Source: Pseudomonadota bacterium
GTDB lineage: Bacteria; Pseudomonadota; Gammaproteobacteria; Burkholderiales; Rhodocyclaceae
Reading direction: 5' to 3'
DNA: 59,212 nucleotides
NCBI GenBank assembly: GCA_018261895.1
Contig: JAGTRT010000013.1
Span: 1-59,212, forward strand
The notes below the pieces were generated by a model, which worked only from the letters and a program-made list of their open reading frames with translations, made no database searches and was not told the origin of the DNA. The position numbers were made by a program, and so were the translations under genes. Shown piece by piece: positions 27,950 through 36,059 of the stretch (its first letter is position 1; every line of letters begins with the position of its first letter).

Positions 27950-28515
27950 TCAAACGACTCATCGCCAGCCTATTTCTGCTCGCCCTGACCCTGCCGGCCA
28001 TGGCCGCCTTCGACGTCGGCCAGCTCATGACCGACCTCGCCAAGAACAAGGGCGGCAAGGCGAAATTCACCGAGAAGAAATACATCTCGCTGCTCGACAA
28101 GCCCGTCGTGTCGTCAGGCGAAATGAGCTACACGGCACCCGACCGTCTAGAAAAGCGCACGCTGGTGCCGAAGGTGGAAACCCTGCTGCTCGACAAGGAC
28201 ATGCTGTCCATCGAGCGCGAGAAGCAGAAACTGAGCATCAACCTGGCCAACCAGCCCGAAGCGCTGGCCTTCGTGGACAGCATCCGCGGCACCCTGTCGG
28301 GCAATCGGGCGGCGCTCGAGAAAAATTACGCCCTGCATTTGTCTGGCAGCCCGGACAAGTGGGTGCTCACACTGCTACCGAGCGACCAGAAAATCGCGGC
28401 GCTCGTCCTGCGCATTACCGTGAGCGGCAGCAAGGGGCTGATCCGCAGCATTGAGTACCTGCAGGCCGATGGCGATCGCTCGGTGCTCAACATGGAGCCG
28501 GTCGAGGTCAAATGA
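27946..28515 (+). CDS. LolA-related outer-membrane lipoprotein carrier, aryl-polyene cluster
   Basis: 189-aa periplasmic protein. ATG 27946 overlaps the acyltransferase stop and gives a signal peptide (MIKRLIASLFLLALTLPAMA). The mature protein, beginning FDVGQLMTDLAKNKGGKAKFTEKKYI, has the LolA-like half-barrel pattern seen in the LolA-like proteins of aryl-polyene clusters (the ApeL position). It probably shuttles the lipid-linked pigment across the periplasm after the MMPL exporter, whose gene follows with an ATGA overlap. Confidence 0.88.
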   Translation: MIKRLIASLFLLALTLPAMAAFDVGQLMTDLAKNKGGKAKFTEKKYISLLDKPVVSSGEMSYTAPDRLEKRTLVPKVETLLLDKDMLSIEREKQKLSINLANQPEALAFVDSIRGTLSGNRAALEKNYALHLSGSPDKWVLTLLPSDQKIAALVLRITVSGSKGLIRSIEYLQADGDRSVLNMEPVEVK

Positions 28516-30848
28516 GCCGGCCGGCCGTTCGCGCCTTCCTGATCTGGCTGCTGGCCATGCTGGCCGGCGCAGTCGTGGTCTGGAACAGCCATTTCACGGC
28601 CGACATGTCGTTTTTCCTGCCGGCCAAGCCGAGCCCGGCGCAAAAGGTATTGGTCGACCAGCTCAAGGAGGGCGTCGTCACGCGCCTGCTCATGGTCGCC
28701 ATCGAAGGCGGCGACGCGCCGAAACGGGCGGCGATGTCCCGCAGCCTGCGCGCCCGGCTGCAAAAACTGCCCGACTTCGTCGCCGTGCAGAATGGTGAGG
28801 CCGGCAGCCTCGATGCCGATCGCGATTACCTGTTCCGCCATCGCTACCTGCTCAGCCCGGCCGTCAAGCCGGAGCGGTTTACGGTCGACGGCCTGCGCGC
28901 CAGCATCGCCAACAGCGTCGACCTGCTCGCCTCGCCGGCCGGCATGATGATCAAGCCCCTGCTGCCGCGCGACCCGACCGGCGAGTTGATCGAACTGCTC
29001 TCCGGCCTCAACGCCGGCGCCCAGCCCAATGTGCGCGACGGCGTCTGGGCCTCGCGGGACGGCGAGCGCGCCATGCTGCTGATCCAGACGGCGGCGCTCG
29101 GTTCGGACACCGACGGCCAGGAGCAGGCCATCGCCATCATCCACCGCCAGTTTGCCGAGAGCGCCCGCGAAGCCGGAGTCAGTGACGCCCGGATGCAGCT
29201 CTCCGGCCCCGGCGCTTTTGCCGTCAAATCGCGCGAAACGATCAAGAGCGAGGTCAGCAAGCTGTCGACCATCAGCACCGTCGCCATCATCGCCGTGCTG
29301 TTCTTCGTCTATCGCTCGCTCCGCCTGCTCACCCTCGGCCTGCTGCCCGTCGTCAGCGGCGCGCTGGCCGGCATCGTCGCCGTCAGCCTGGCCTACGGCA
29401 CGGTCTTCGGCATCACCGTCGGCTTTGGCTCGGCACTCATCGGCGAAGCGGTCGATTACTCGATCTACTATTTCGTCCAGTCCGGCCGGCTGGGCGCCGA
29501 CGCGTGGCGCCAGCGTTTCTGGCCGACCGTCCGCCTCGGCGTGCTGACCTCGATCTGCGGCTTCACGGCGCTGCTCTTTTCCGGCTTCCCGGGCCTCGCC
29601 CAGCTCGGCCTCTATTCGCTGAGCGGCGTGCTGACTGCCGCGCTCGTCACCCGCTTCATCCTGCCGGCGCTGGCCGGCAACGACCATCCAATCCGCGACC
29701 TGAGCCACCTTGCCGCGCCGCTCAACCGGGGTATCCGCCTGCTCCAGGGGCTGCGCTGGCCGGTCCTGCTGCTCACCGTCGCCGCTAGCGTCGTCCTCGT
29801 CATCGACCGGAACGAACTATGGCACCCGAACCTGTCGGCCTTGAGCACGGTGAGTGCCGAAGACGGCGCGCGCGATCAGGCCCTGCGCGCCGACATTTCG
29901 GCGCCGGATTCGCGTTACATGGTGGTCATCGGCGCCGCCGACCGCGAAGGCGCCCTGCAGGCGGCCGAAAGGGCAGGGCAGCAACTCGACACGCTGGTCG
30001 CCCGGGGTGTCATCGGCGGCTACGACAGCCCGGCCCGCTTCCTGCCCAGCCAGGCCATGCAGGCCAGTCGCCGCGCCAGCCTGCCCGAAGCCGACGAACT
30101 ACAGGCGCGCCTGCAGGCCGCGCAGGCCGACTCGCCGCTGGCCGCGGCCAAACTGGGCGCATTCATCGAGGACATCACCACAGCCCGCACGCAGCCGGCC
30201 ATCGGGCGCGACGCACTCGACGGCACGAGCCTCGCGCTGGCTGTCGATTCACTGCTGGTGCAACGGCCGGACGGCTGGAGCGTGCTGTTGCCGCTGCGCC
30301 CGGCCGGCGGCGACAAGGGGCTGGACATCCCAGTCGACGCTGTGCGCACCGCGCTGGCCGGCAGCGACGCGCTGTTCATCGACATGAAGCTCGAATTCGA
30401 CACGCTCTACAACGACTACCTGCACGAAGCCACGCTGCTCTCGCTGGCCGGCCTCGCCGCCATCGTCGCGCTGCTCGGCGTGACGCTGCGCTCGCTGCTC
30501 CGGCTCGGCGCCATCCTGCTGCCGCTCGGGCTGGCCGTCATCCTCGTCATCGCCGGCGTCCATCTGGCCGGCGAGCAGCTCCACCTGCTGCACCTCATCG
30601 GCATGCTGCTCATCGTCGCCGTCGGCTCGAACTACGCGCTGTTCTTCGACCGGGGCGGCGACGAGGACCGGCTCGACCCGCCGACGCTGGCCTCGATGGC
30701 CATCGCCAACCTCACCACCGCCATCGGCTTCGGCACGCTCGCCCTGTCCAGCGTGCCGGTCCTGCACGCCGTCGGCATCACGGTGGGGCCGGGTGCCGTG
30801 CTCGCGTTGCTCCTGTCGGCCAGTTTTTCGGGGAAAAACCGTGTTTGA
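28512..30848 (+). CDS. MMPL/RND-type exporter, aryl-polyene cluster
   Basis: 778-aa inner-membrane protein of the COG4258 predicted-exporter group. It has the RND pattern: one N-terminal helix, a periplasmic domain (about residues 25-250), a bundle of helices (YRSLRLLTLGLLPVVSGALAGI ...), a second periplasmic domain (about 440-630) and a second helix bundle ending LALLLSASFSGKNRV. Such exporters are a constant part of aryl-polyene and xanthomonadin clusters and are thought to move the pigment lipid out of the inner membrane. It is the last gene of the tightly coupled series; the repeat copy at 30859 follows 10 bp after the stop. Confidence 0.92.
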   Translation: MSRPAVRAFLIWLLAMLAGAVVVWNSHFTADMSFFLPAKPSPAQKVLVDQLKEGVVTRLLMVAIEGGDAPKRAAMSRSLRARLQKLPDFVAVQNGEAGSLDADRDYLFRHRYLLSPAVKPERFTVDGLRASIANSVDLLASPAGMMIKPLLPRDPTGELIELLSGLNAGAQPNVRDGVWASRDGERAMLLIQTAALGSDTDGQEQAIAIIHRQFAESAREAGVSDARMQLSGPGAFAVKSRETIKSEVSKLSTISTVAIIAVLFFVYRSLRLLTLGLLPVVSGALAGIVAVSLAYGTVFGITVGFGSALIGEAVDYSIYYFVQSGRLGADAWRQRFWPTVRLGVLTSICGFTALLFSGFPGLAQLGLYSLSGVLTAALVTRFILPALAGNDHPIRDLSHLAAPLNRGIRLLQGLRWPVLLLTVAASVVLVIDRNELWHPNLSALSTVSAEDGARDQALRADISAPDSRYMVVIGAADREGALQAAERAGQQLDTLVARGVIGGYDSPARFLPSQAMQASRRASLPEADELQARLQAAQADSPLAAAKLGAFIEDITTARTQPAIGRDALDGTSLALAVDSLLVQRPDGWSVLLPLRPAGGDKGLDIPVDAVRTALAGSDALFIDMKLEFDTLYNDYLHEATLLSLAGLAAIVALLGVTLRSLLRLGAILLPLGLAVILVIAGVHLAGEQLHLLHLIGMLLIVAVGSNYALFFDRGGDEDRLDPPTLASMAIANLTTAIGFGTLALSSVPVLHAVGITVGPGAVLALLLSASFSGKNRV

Positions 30849-30858
30849 ACACTCTCTC

Positions 30859-30893
30859 ACGGTCAACCGGAAAATTCGGCCAAATTCGAAATG
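30859..30893 (+). repeat. 35-bp interspersed repeat, copy 7 (intergenic, supplies an ATG)
   Basis: ACGGTCAACCGGAAA, then ATTCG, GCCAAATTC and GAAATG, preceded by TCTC. It lies 10 bp after the exporter stop. Its terminal ATG is in frame with the next gene, although a better start lies at 30918. Confidence 0.92.
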
Positions 30894-30897
30894 TCAC

Positions 30898-30911
30898 GTT
30901 TCACGTGGAAC
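30898..30911. other. parS-like sequence with one mismatch
   Basis: GTTTCACGTGGAAC differs at one base from the ParB-binding core GTTTCACGTGAAAC. It lies 4 bp after repeat copy 7 and just upstream of a hydrolase start. A perfect site is present at 49926-49941. This one may be a weak ParB site or chance. Confidence 0.35.
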
Positions 30912-30917
30912 GACCGC

Positions 30918-31562
30918 ATGAGTACGCCCCTTCGCACCCTGCGCCATGACGGCGGCGGCGACAGCCTGCTCGTGCTGCTCCCTGGCGCCTACATGACGCC
31001 CGAGCATTTCGCCGCCAACGGCTTTTTTGCAGATGTCGCCGTGCGCCACCTCAAACTCGACATCGTCACCGTCGACCTCGGCCTCGACGCCGTGTCGAGC
31101 GGCGACGCACTGCCGGCCGTCATCGAGCAGATCCTCGTCCCGGCCCGCGCCAACTATCGGCAAGTCTGGCTCGGCGGCATTTCGCTCGGCGGCTTGCTCG
31201 CCCTATGCCTCAACGCCGACCATCCCGGCCTCGTCGACGGCCTCTGCCTCATCGCGCCGTACCCGGGCAGCCGGCTGACGACCAACGCCATCCACCGCGC
31301 CGGCGGCCTCGATGTCTGGGCGCCGACGGAAGTCGACCTCACCGACCCCGAGTACCGCGCCTATCGCTGGCTCAAGGCACCACCGGCCGGCTTCCCGGTC
31401 TTCGTCGGCTACGGCACGGAAGACCGTTTCGCCGAGGGCATGCAGGCCATCGCCGAACGCTTCCCGGCCGCCGCCCGCTGCGCCTTGCCGGGCAACCACG
31501 ACTGGCCGGTGTGGCGCGATTTGTGGGAACATTTTCTCAACCTGGGCCACTTCGCCGCCTGA
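30918..31562 (+). CDS. Alpha/beta hydrolase
   Basis: 214-aa cytoplasmic hydrolase. LLVLLPGAYM holds the oxyanion region, GGISLGGLLALC the nucleophile serine, GYGTEDRFAEG the acid and LPGNHDWPVW the histidine. ATG 30918 is preferred (GGAAC upstream); the ATG at 30891, contributed by the repeat, has no ribosome-binding site and would add nine residues. Standing next to the exporter and a polysaccharide deacetylase in the pigment region, it could serve as the thioesterase or lipid hydrolase the cluster otherwise lacks, but nothing specific shows this. Confidence 0.85.
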   Translation: MSTPLRTLRHDGGGDSLLVLLPGAYMTPEHFAANGFFADVAVRHLKLDIVTVDLGLDAVSSGDALPAVIEQILVPARANYRQVWLGGISLGGLLALCLNADHPGLVDGLCLIAPYPGSRLTTNAIHRAGGLDVWAPTEVDLTDPEYRAYRWLKAPPAGFPVFVGYGTEDRFAEGMQAIAERFPAAARCALPGNHDWPVWRDLWEHFLNLGHFAA

Positions 31563-31563
31563 C

Positions 31564-32364
31564 ATGCCGACGCGCTGGAAACCGACCTTCGCCATCAAAG
31601 CCACCTTGGCCGTGCACGCCGCGGCGGCCGTCGGCTGCGTCGTCGCACCGGCCCTCTGGCCGTGGGCGGTGGGCGCACTGGTCATCAACCACGCCATCAT
31701 CACGACCGCCGGCCTGCTGCCGCGAACGACGCTGCTCGGCCCCAACCTGACCCGTCTGCCGGACGAAGCCGCCGCTCGCCGCGACGTCGCCATCACCATC
31801 GACGACGGTCCCGACCCGGAAGTCACGCCACGCGTCCTCGACCTGCTCGATGCAGCCGGCGCCAAGGCCACCTTTTTCTGCATCGGCTGGCGCGCCCGCG
31901 AAAACCCGGCGCTGTGCCGCAAGATCGTCGCCCGCGGCCATCGCGTCGAGAACCATGGCGACTCGCATTCCAAGGCCTTCGCCTTCTTCGGCCCCGGCCG
32001 CATGAAGGCCGACATCGCCGCCGCCCAGGCCACCTTCACCGAACTCACCGGCCGCACGCCACGCTACTTCCGCGCCACGGCCGGCCTGCGCAATCCCTTC
32101 CTCGACGCCGTGCTGCACGGCCTCGACCTGAAGCTGGCGAGCTGGACACGCCGCGCCTACGACACGCGCTGCGGCGATGCCGACACGGTCCTGCAACGCC
32201 TGACCGTTAATCTGGCGCCCGGCGACATCCTGCTCCTGCACGACGGCCACGCCGCCCGCACGGCAGATGGCCAGCCTGTCATCCTTGCCGTGTTGCCGCG
32301 CCTGCTCGCCACGCTCCGCGACCAACAACTCAACCCCGTCACGCTGCCCGACTTCACATCATGA
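31564..32364 (+). CDS. Polysaccharide deacetylase (NodB-type, CE4)
   Basis: 266-aa protein with two N-terminal hydrophobic segments (AIKATLAVHAAAAVGCVVAPALW, AVGALVINHAIITTAGLL) and then a NodB domain: AITIDDGPDPEVTP (motif 1, catalytic Asp), RVENHGDSHS (motif 2, metal-binding His pair), RYFRATAGLRNP and LLLHDGH (His of motif 5). It probably acts at the membrane on an N-acetylated sugar, possibly a glycolipid anchor. It starts 1 bp after the hydrolase stop and overlaps the methyltransferase start by 4 bp. Confidence 0.9.
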   Translation: MPTRWKPTFAIKATLAVHAAAAVGCVVAPALWPWAVGALVINHAIITTAGLLPRTTLLGPNLTRLPDEAAARRDVAITIDDGPDPEVTPRVLDLLDAAGAKATFFCIGWRARENPALCRKIVARGHRVENHGDSHSKAFAFFGPGRMKADIAAAQATFTELTGRTPRYFRATAGLRNPFLDAVLHGLDLKLASWTRRAYDTRCGDADTVLQRLTVNLAPGDILLLHDGHAARTADGQPVILAVLPRLLATLRDQQLNPVTLPDFTS

Positions 32365-33083
32365 CCAAGCGTTTCCTGAGAACCCTGCTCGACGAGGCCA
32401 GCCGCCCCTTCATCGGCGGCGGCCATTTTGCCTACCACTACTCGCGCGGCAAGCTGTCCTCCGACAGCATCTTCCGCGAGATCCTCAAGCGCGGCCTGTT
32501 CCCGGCCGAGGCGAATTACCTCGACCTCGGCTGCGGCCAGGGCAGCCTGTTTTCCTGGCTGCTCGCCGCCCGCAAGCTCTATGAAGCCGGCAACTGGCCG
32601 GCGGGCTGGCCGGCGGCGCCCAAGGCGCTCAGCATGCGCGGCATCGAACTCATGCAGAAGGACGTCGACCGTGCCGCCCGCGCCTTCGGCGCCGACCACC
32701 CGATCCTGCGCATCGAACAGGGCGACATGATCAAGGCCGATTTCGGCAAGGCCGACGTGATCACCATCCTCGACGCCCTGCATTACTTCGACCACGCCCA
32801 CCAGAAGGACGTGATCAAGCGCATCCGCGCCGCGCTGCCGCCCGGCGGCCTGTTCCTGACCCGCGTCGGCGACGCCTCGGCCGGCCTGCCCTACCACCTG
32901 TGCAACTGGGTCGATCACGCCGTCACCTTCGTGCGTGGCCACCGCCTGCCGCGCCTCTACTGCCGGCCGCTGGCCGAGTGGATCGCGCTGCTCGAAAGCT
33001 TCGGTTTCACGGTCGAAACCGACCCGATGAACGACATCAAACCCTTCGCCAACGTCATGCTGGTCTGCCGCGTGCCGGCCTGA
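32361..33083 (+). CDS. SAM-dependent methyltransferase
   Basis: 240-aa class I methyltransferase. The SAM-binding motif I is YLDLGCGQGSLFSW near residues 53-66, followed by GDMIKADFGKADVITILDALHY and ALPPGGLFLTRVGDA. Aryl-polyene clusters often contain a methyltransferase (ApeB-type) acting on the aryl head group; this gene and the one at 45779 are the two candidates here. It overlaps the deacetylase by 4 bp (ATGA). The substrate cannot be told from the sequence. Confidence 0.85.
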   Translation: MTKRFLRTLLDEASRPFIGGGHFAYHYSRGKLSSDSIFREILKRGLFPAEANYLDLGCGQGSLFSWLLAARKLYEAGNWPAGWPAAPKALSMRGIELMQKDVDRAARAFGADHPILRIEQGDMIKADFGKADVITILDALHYFDHAHQKDVIKRIRAALPPGGLFLTRVGDASAGLPYHLCNWVDHAVTFVRGHRLPRLYCRPLAEWIALLESFGFTVETDPMNDIKPFANVMLVCRVPA

Positions 33084-33086
33084 TTC

Positions 33087-34271
33087 ATGCGCCGACCGAC
33101 CCGCCTCGTTTTCCTGACCGCCGCGCTGCTCGCCACCCTGGCCGGCTGCTCGCTGTTCGAGGAAAGCGAGGAGGAGGGCGGGGCGCTGCCGCCCGACATG
33201 GCGCGCCGCGCCGACGGCAAGTCGGCGACGGCGTGGCCGACCTCGATGCCCGAGGCCGAGGTCAGGAAACGCATCGTCCGCCTTATCCCCGGCTATGCCA
33301 AGGACCGCGCGGGCTGGGCCGATGACCTGCACACCGCCTTCAGGACGCTGGAAGTGCCGCACGCCACGCAAACCTACTGCGCGGCCATCGCCATCATCGA
33401 GCAGGAATCGAGCTTCCAGGCCGATCCGACGGTGCCCGGCCTGCCCGGCATCGTGCGCCGCGAACTGGAAAACCGGGCCGGCCGCTATGGCATCCCGATG
33501 CTCATCGTCAATGCCGCGCTGAGCAAGAACTCGCCCGATGGCAAGAGCTACAACGAGCGCATCGACGCGCTGAAGACCGAAAAGCAGCTCAACGCGCTGT
33601 TCGAGGACATGATCGGCGAGCTGCCTTTCGGCCGCAAACTGTTCGCCGATTACAACCCGGTGCGCACCGGTGGGCCGATGCAGGTCAGCATCGAATTCGC
33701 CACCCAGCACGTCCGGGAACGCGATTACCCCTACCCGATCGAGAAAAAGCTGCGCGACGAGGTGTTTACCCGGCGCGGCGGCGTCTATTTCGGCAGCGCC
33801 ATCCTGCTCGATTACGAGGTGCCCTACGACCAGATCGTCTACCGCTTCGCCGACTTCAACGCCGGCCGCTACAGCAGCCGCAACGCCGCCTTCCAGCTCG
33901 CGCTCGGCAAGCTCACCAGCAAGCCGCTGGCCCCGGACGGCGACCTGCTGCGCTACGAGGACGGCAAACCGGCCGCGGTGCCCAGCAGCGTCGAGGAAGC
34001 GGCCATCGCAATTGCCAGCAAGCTCGACATGAGCCGCCCGCAAATCCGCCGCGACCTGCTCCTCGAAAAAACCGCGACCTTCGGCCGCAGTCCGCTGTTC
34101 AACCGCGTCTTCGAACTCGCCGAGAAAAACGGCAAGCCGATGCCCCGCCAGGCCATGCCGCAAATAGACCTGAAAAGCCCGAAAATCACCCGCAAGCTGA
34201 CGACCGAATGGTTCGCCAAGCGGGTGGAAGGGCGTTACCGGACCTGTTTGGGACGCAGCAGCGGCCAATAG
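33087..34271 (+). CDS. DUF1615-type lipoprotein
   Basis: 394-aa lipoprotein: the signal sequence ends in the lipobox LAGC at about residues 18-21, followed by an acidic stretch (FEESEEEGG). The body matches the DUF1615 type (AIAIIEQESSFQADPTVPGLPGIVRRELE, where the E-S motif recalls lysozyme-like transglycosylase folds, and ADYNPVRTGGPMQVSIEFA). The function is unknown. It is the last gene of the plus-strand pigment region before the minus-strand block; repeat copy 8 follows 9 bp after its stop. The -GEM/E-S catalytic hint is an inference. Confidence 0.82.
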   Translation: MRRPTRLVFLTAALLATLAGCSLFEESEEEGGALPPDMARRADGKSATAWPTSMPEAEVRKRIVRLIPGYAKDRAGWADDLHTAFRTLEVPHATQTYCAAIAIIEQESSFQADPTVPGLPGIVRRELENRAGRYGIPMLIVNAALSKNSPDGKSYNERIDALKTEKQLNALFEDMIGELPFGRKLFADYNPVRTGGPMQVSIEFATQHVRERDYPYPIEKKLRDEVFTRRGGVYFGSAILLDYEVPYDQIVYRFADFNAGRYSSRNAAFQLALGKLTSKPLAPDGDLLRYEDGKPAAVPSSVEEAAIAIASKLDMSRPQIRRDLLLEKTATFGRSPLFNRVFELAEKNGKPMPRQAMPQIDLKSPKITRKLTTEWFAKRVEGRYRTCLGRSSGQ

Positions 34272-34280
34272 GCTGATTCA

Positions 34281-34315
34281 ACGGTCAACCGGAAATTTTG
34301 CCCAAAATCGAAATC
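34281..34315 (+). repeat. 35-bp interspersed repeat, copy 8 (between convergent genes)
   Basis: ACGGTCAACCGGAAA, then TTTTG, CCCAAAATC and GAAATC. It fills the gap between the convergent DUF1615 gene (stop 34271) and M50 peptidase gene (stop 34321), leaving 9 and 5 bp on either side. Confidence 0.92.
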
Positions 34316-34320
34316 CGGGC

Positions 34321-35028
34321 TCAGGCCCGACCGAGCAGGTTGTGCAGCTCGAAGGTCATCATCGCCACGAAGCCGGTCAGGCCGAGGTAGTAGATGCTGT
34401 AGGTCAGCTTGTGTTCGGCGCCCACGGCGTAGTACGCCGCGTCGTCGTCGGCGCTGCTGTAGCGGAAGGCCTTGATCGCCTGCGGCAGAGCCATGATGAC
34501 GATGAGGATGAGCATCGGACTTGGCCGCCAGTAGAACCAGGCGAGCAGGACAGGGATGCCGGCCAGCCAGATGCGGGGCGAGAGGACGGCGGTGATCCGT
34601 CCGCCGTCGAGCGGCGAAATCGGGATCAGGTTGAACAGGTTGAGAAAGAAGCCGGCGTAGGCGATGGCGAGCAGGGCCGGACTATCGAGCGAGCGTGCCA
34701 GGAAATAGCAGAGCAGGGCAGCCAGCGTACCGACGAAGGGGCCGCCGAAGCCCACATAGGCCTCGGTTTCGGCGTCGTGCGGCATGTCCTTCATCTCGAT
34801 CCAGGCACCGACGAAGGGAATGAAGGTCGGCGCGCCCACATTCAGCCCGCGTTGGCGGGCAGCGATGAAATGGCCCATTTCGTGGGCGAAGAGCAGGGCG
34901 ATGAAGCCGAGCGCGAACGTCCAGCCGAATGCCAGCGCGTAGGCGCCGAGCGACAGGATCATCGTGCCGCCCGTCGTCAGCAGCTTGCCGGACTTGAGCA
35001 GCGTGAACAGGACGAGCAGCGACTTCAT
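34321..35028 (-). CDS. M50 site-2-protease-like metallopeptidase
   Basis: 235-aa inner-membrane zinc protease. HEMGH at residues 49-53 lies in a transmembrane helix, and the third zinc ligand is in NLIPISPLDGGR. About six helices. It lacks the PDZ domain of RseP, so it belongs to a simpler S2P group. The start ATG 35028 overlaps the stop of the DUF2167 gene by 1 bp, so both form an operon. The substrate is unknown; the adjoining DUF2167 membrane protein is the obvious candidate partner. Confidence 0.9.
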   Translation of the reverse strand: MKSLLVLFTLLKSGKLLTTGGTMILSLGAYALAFGWTFALGFIALLFAHEMGHFIAARQRGLNVGAPTFIPFVGAWIEMKDMPHDAETEAYVGFGGPFVGTLAALLCYFLARSLDSPALLAIAYAGFFLNLFNLIPISPLDGGRITAVLSPRIWLAGIPVLLAWFYWRPSPMLILIVIMALPQAIKAFRYSSADDDAAYYAVGAEHKLTYSIYYLGLTGFVAMMTFELHNLLGRA

Positions 35029-35933
35029 CAGCTATCGGCCGGATCGGCCTTCTTTTTTCTGAACTTGAAAAACGCCAGTCCGCCGGCGCCGAGGGCGATG
35101 ACCTTGCCCCACTTGGCGAGCAGGACAGCCAGCGTGGCGAACAGGCCGAGCTTCTTGGCCGCCACGCCGCCGACCAGCGCAGCCAGCCCGATCTCGGCGA
35201 CCTTGTCGGTGCCTTCAGCAAAATCCTGGTAACGCTTGCCTTCCTTGAACTGGATGCCGGACAGCAGGTCGTTGGCCAGCCCCTTGCGCTCGCCGAGTTT
35301 GGCCGCTTCGGTGCCGAAGGCGAAAATCATGACGCCTTCGCGGCCGAGCGCTGCCGCGCCGTACATGGCAAAGGCCGTCTCCGGCTTGCCCTTTTCCTGG
35401 GTCGATGTCGCCCACAGCAGGCGGTGGCCGGCGTAGTCGTAGCGCGGCGCCTCGACCCAGCCGTTCAGTTCCTTTTCCGGCTGGCCCTTTTCCCGCGCTT
35501 CCGCGTTGCGCTCCTCAATACCCTTGCGCTGGCTGTCGAGCAGCTTGCCGTGATCCCAGCCATTGGCATCGTCGTCGCGAATGAAACCCGTCGGCTGGAA
35601 AAACACGGCCACCATGCCCCAATCGTCGGTCGGCACTTCGTCACCCGGCAAGCCGGGAATGACCACGCCGAGCAGGTTCGACACTGATTTGACGCCCGAT
35701 GCGGCAAATATTTTCTGGGCGACGTCCGGCGGCATGAAAGCCTGACCGCGCTGCAAGGTCATCGCGCCCTGCGGCCCCAGATCGACGGTGGCCGGGCCAT
35801 AGACCAGCCGGCTCTCGGATTCCTTCAAGAGCGCATTGACCTGCGCTTCCTGGGCCGCCCGGTCCGCGGCCGGATCGGCATGGGCCAAGCTCAGCCCGAG
35901 GCAGAGCAATACACAGCAAAATAGTTGTTTCAC
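35028..35933 (-). CDS. DUF2167 membrane protein
   Basis: 301-aa protein. GTG 35933 gives an ideal signal peptide (KQLFCCVLLCLGLSLAHA); an ATG at 35975 would add 14 residues and cannot be excluded. The periplasmic middle matches DUF2167 (TVDLGPQGAMTLQRGQAFMPP, DDWGMVAVFFQPTGFIRDDDANGWD). Two or three helices lie near the C-terminus (VGGVAAKKLGLFATLAVLLAKWGKVIALGAGGLAFF), ending in a basic tail. The function is unknown. It is coupled to the M50 protease downstream, which suggests it is either a substrate or a regulator of that protease. Confidence 0.82.
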   Translation of the reverse strand: MKQLFCCVLLCLGLSLAHADPAADRAAQEAQVNALLKESESRLVYGPATVDLGPQGAMTLQRGQAFMPPDVAQKIFAASGVKSVSNLLGVVIPGLPGDEVPTDDWGMVAVFFQPTGFIRDDDANGWDHGKLLDSQRKGIEERNAEAREKGQPEKELNGWVEAPRYDYAGHRLLWATSTQEKGKPETAFAMYGAAALGREGVMIFAFGTEAAKLGERKGLANDLLSGIQFKEGKRYQDFAEGTDKVAEIGLAALVGGVAAKKLGLFATLAVLLAKWGKVIALGAGGLAFFKFRKKKADPADS

Positions 35934-36024
35934 GGGAAGACCATGGTCATTAAATGAAGCGGCGGAGAATACCATGGTTGCATATCCCGACGAATTGCCG
36001 CCTCAGTCCGCGACCATCGATCTC

Positions 36025-36059
36025 ACGGTCAACCAGAAATTTTGCCCAAATTCGAAATC
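36025..36059 (+). repeat. 35-bp interspersed repeat, copy 9 (overlaps a stop codon)
   Basis: ACGGTCAACCAGAAA (one mismatch), then TTTTG, CCCAAATTC and GAAATC, preceded by TCTC. It lies between two minus-strand genes. Its last two bases form part of the stop codon of the Dcu transporter gene (stop at 36058-36060). Confidence 0.9.

Noticed and set aside
32157..34268. A 703-codon open frame on the minus strand opposite deacetylase, methyltransferase and DUF1615 genes
   Set aside because: It is antisense to three genes with clear motifs. High GC with G/C in third positions keeps the opposite frame free of stops. The translation has no recognisable domain and is rich in Ala/Gly/Arg/Asp.
35924..35939. 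TTGTTTCACGGGAAGA as a parS site
   Set aside because: Only one half site matches; the second half has several mismatches. Half sites GTTTCACG also occur at 49088, 50830 and 52670 and are not counted.
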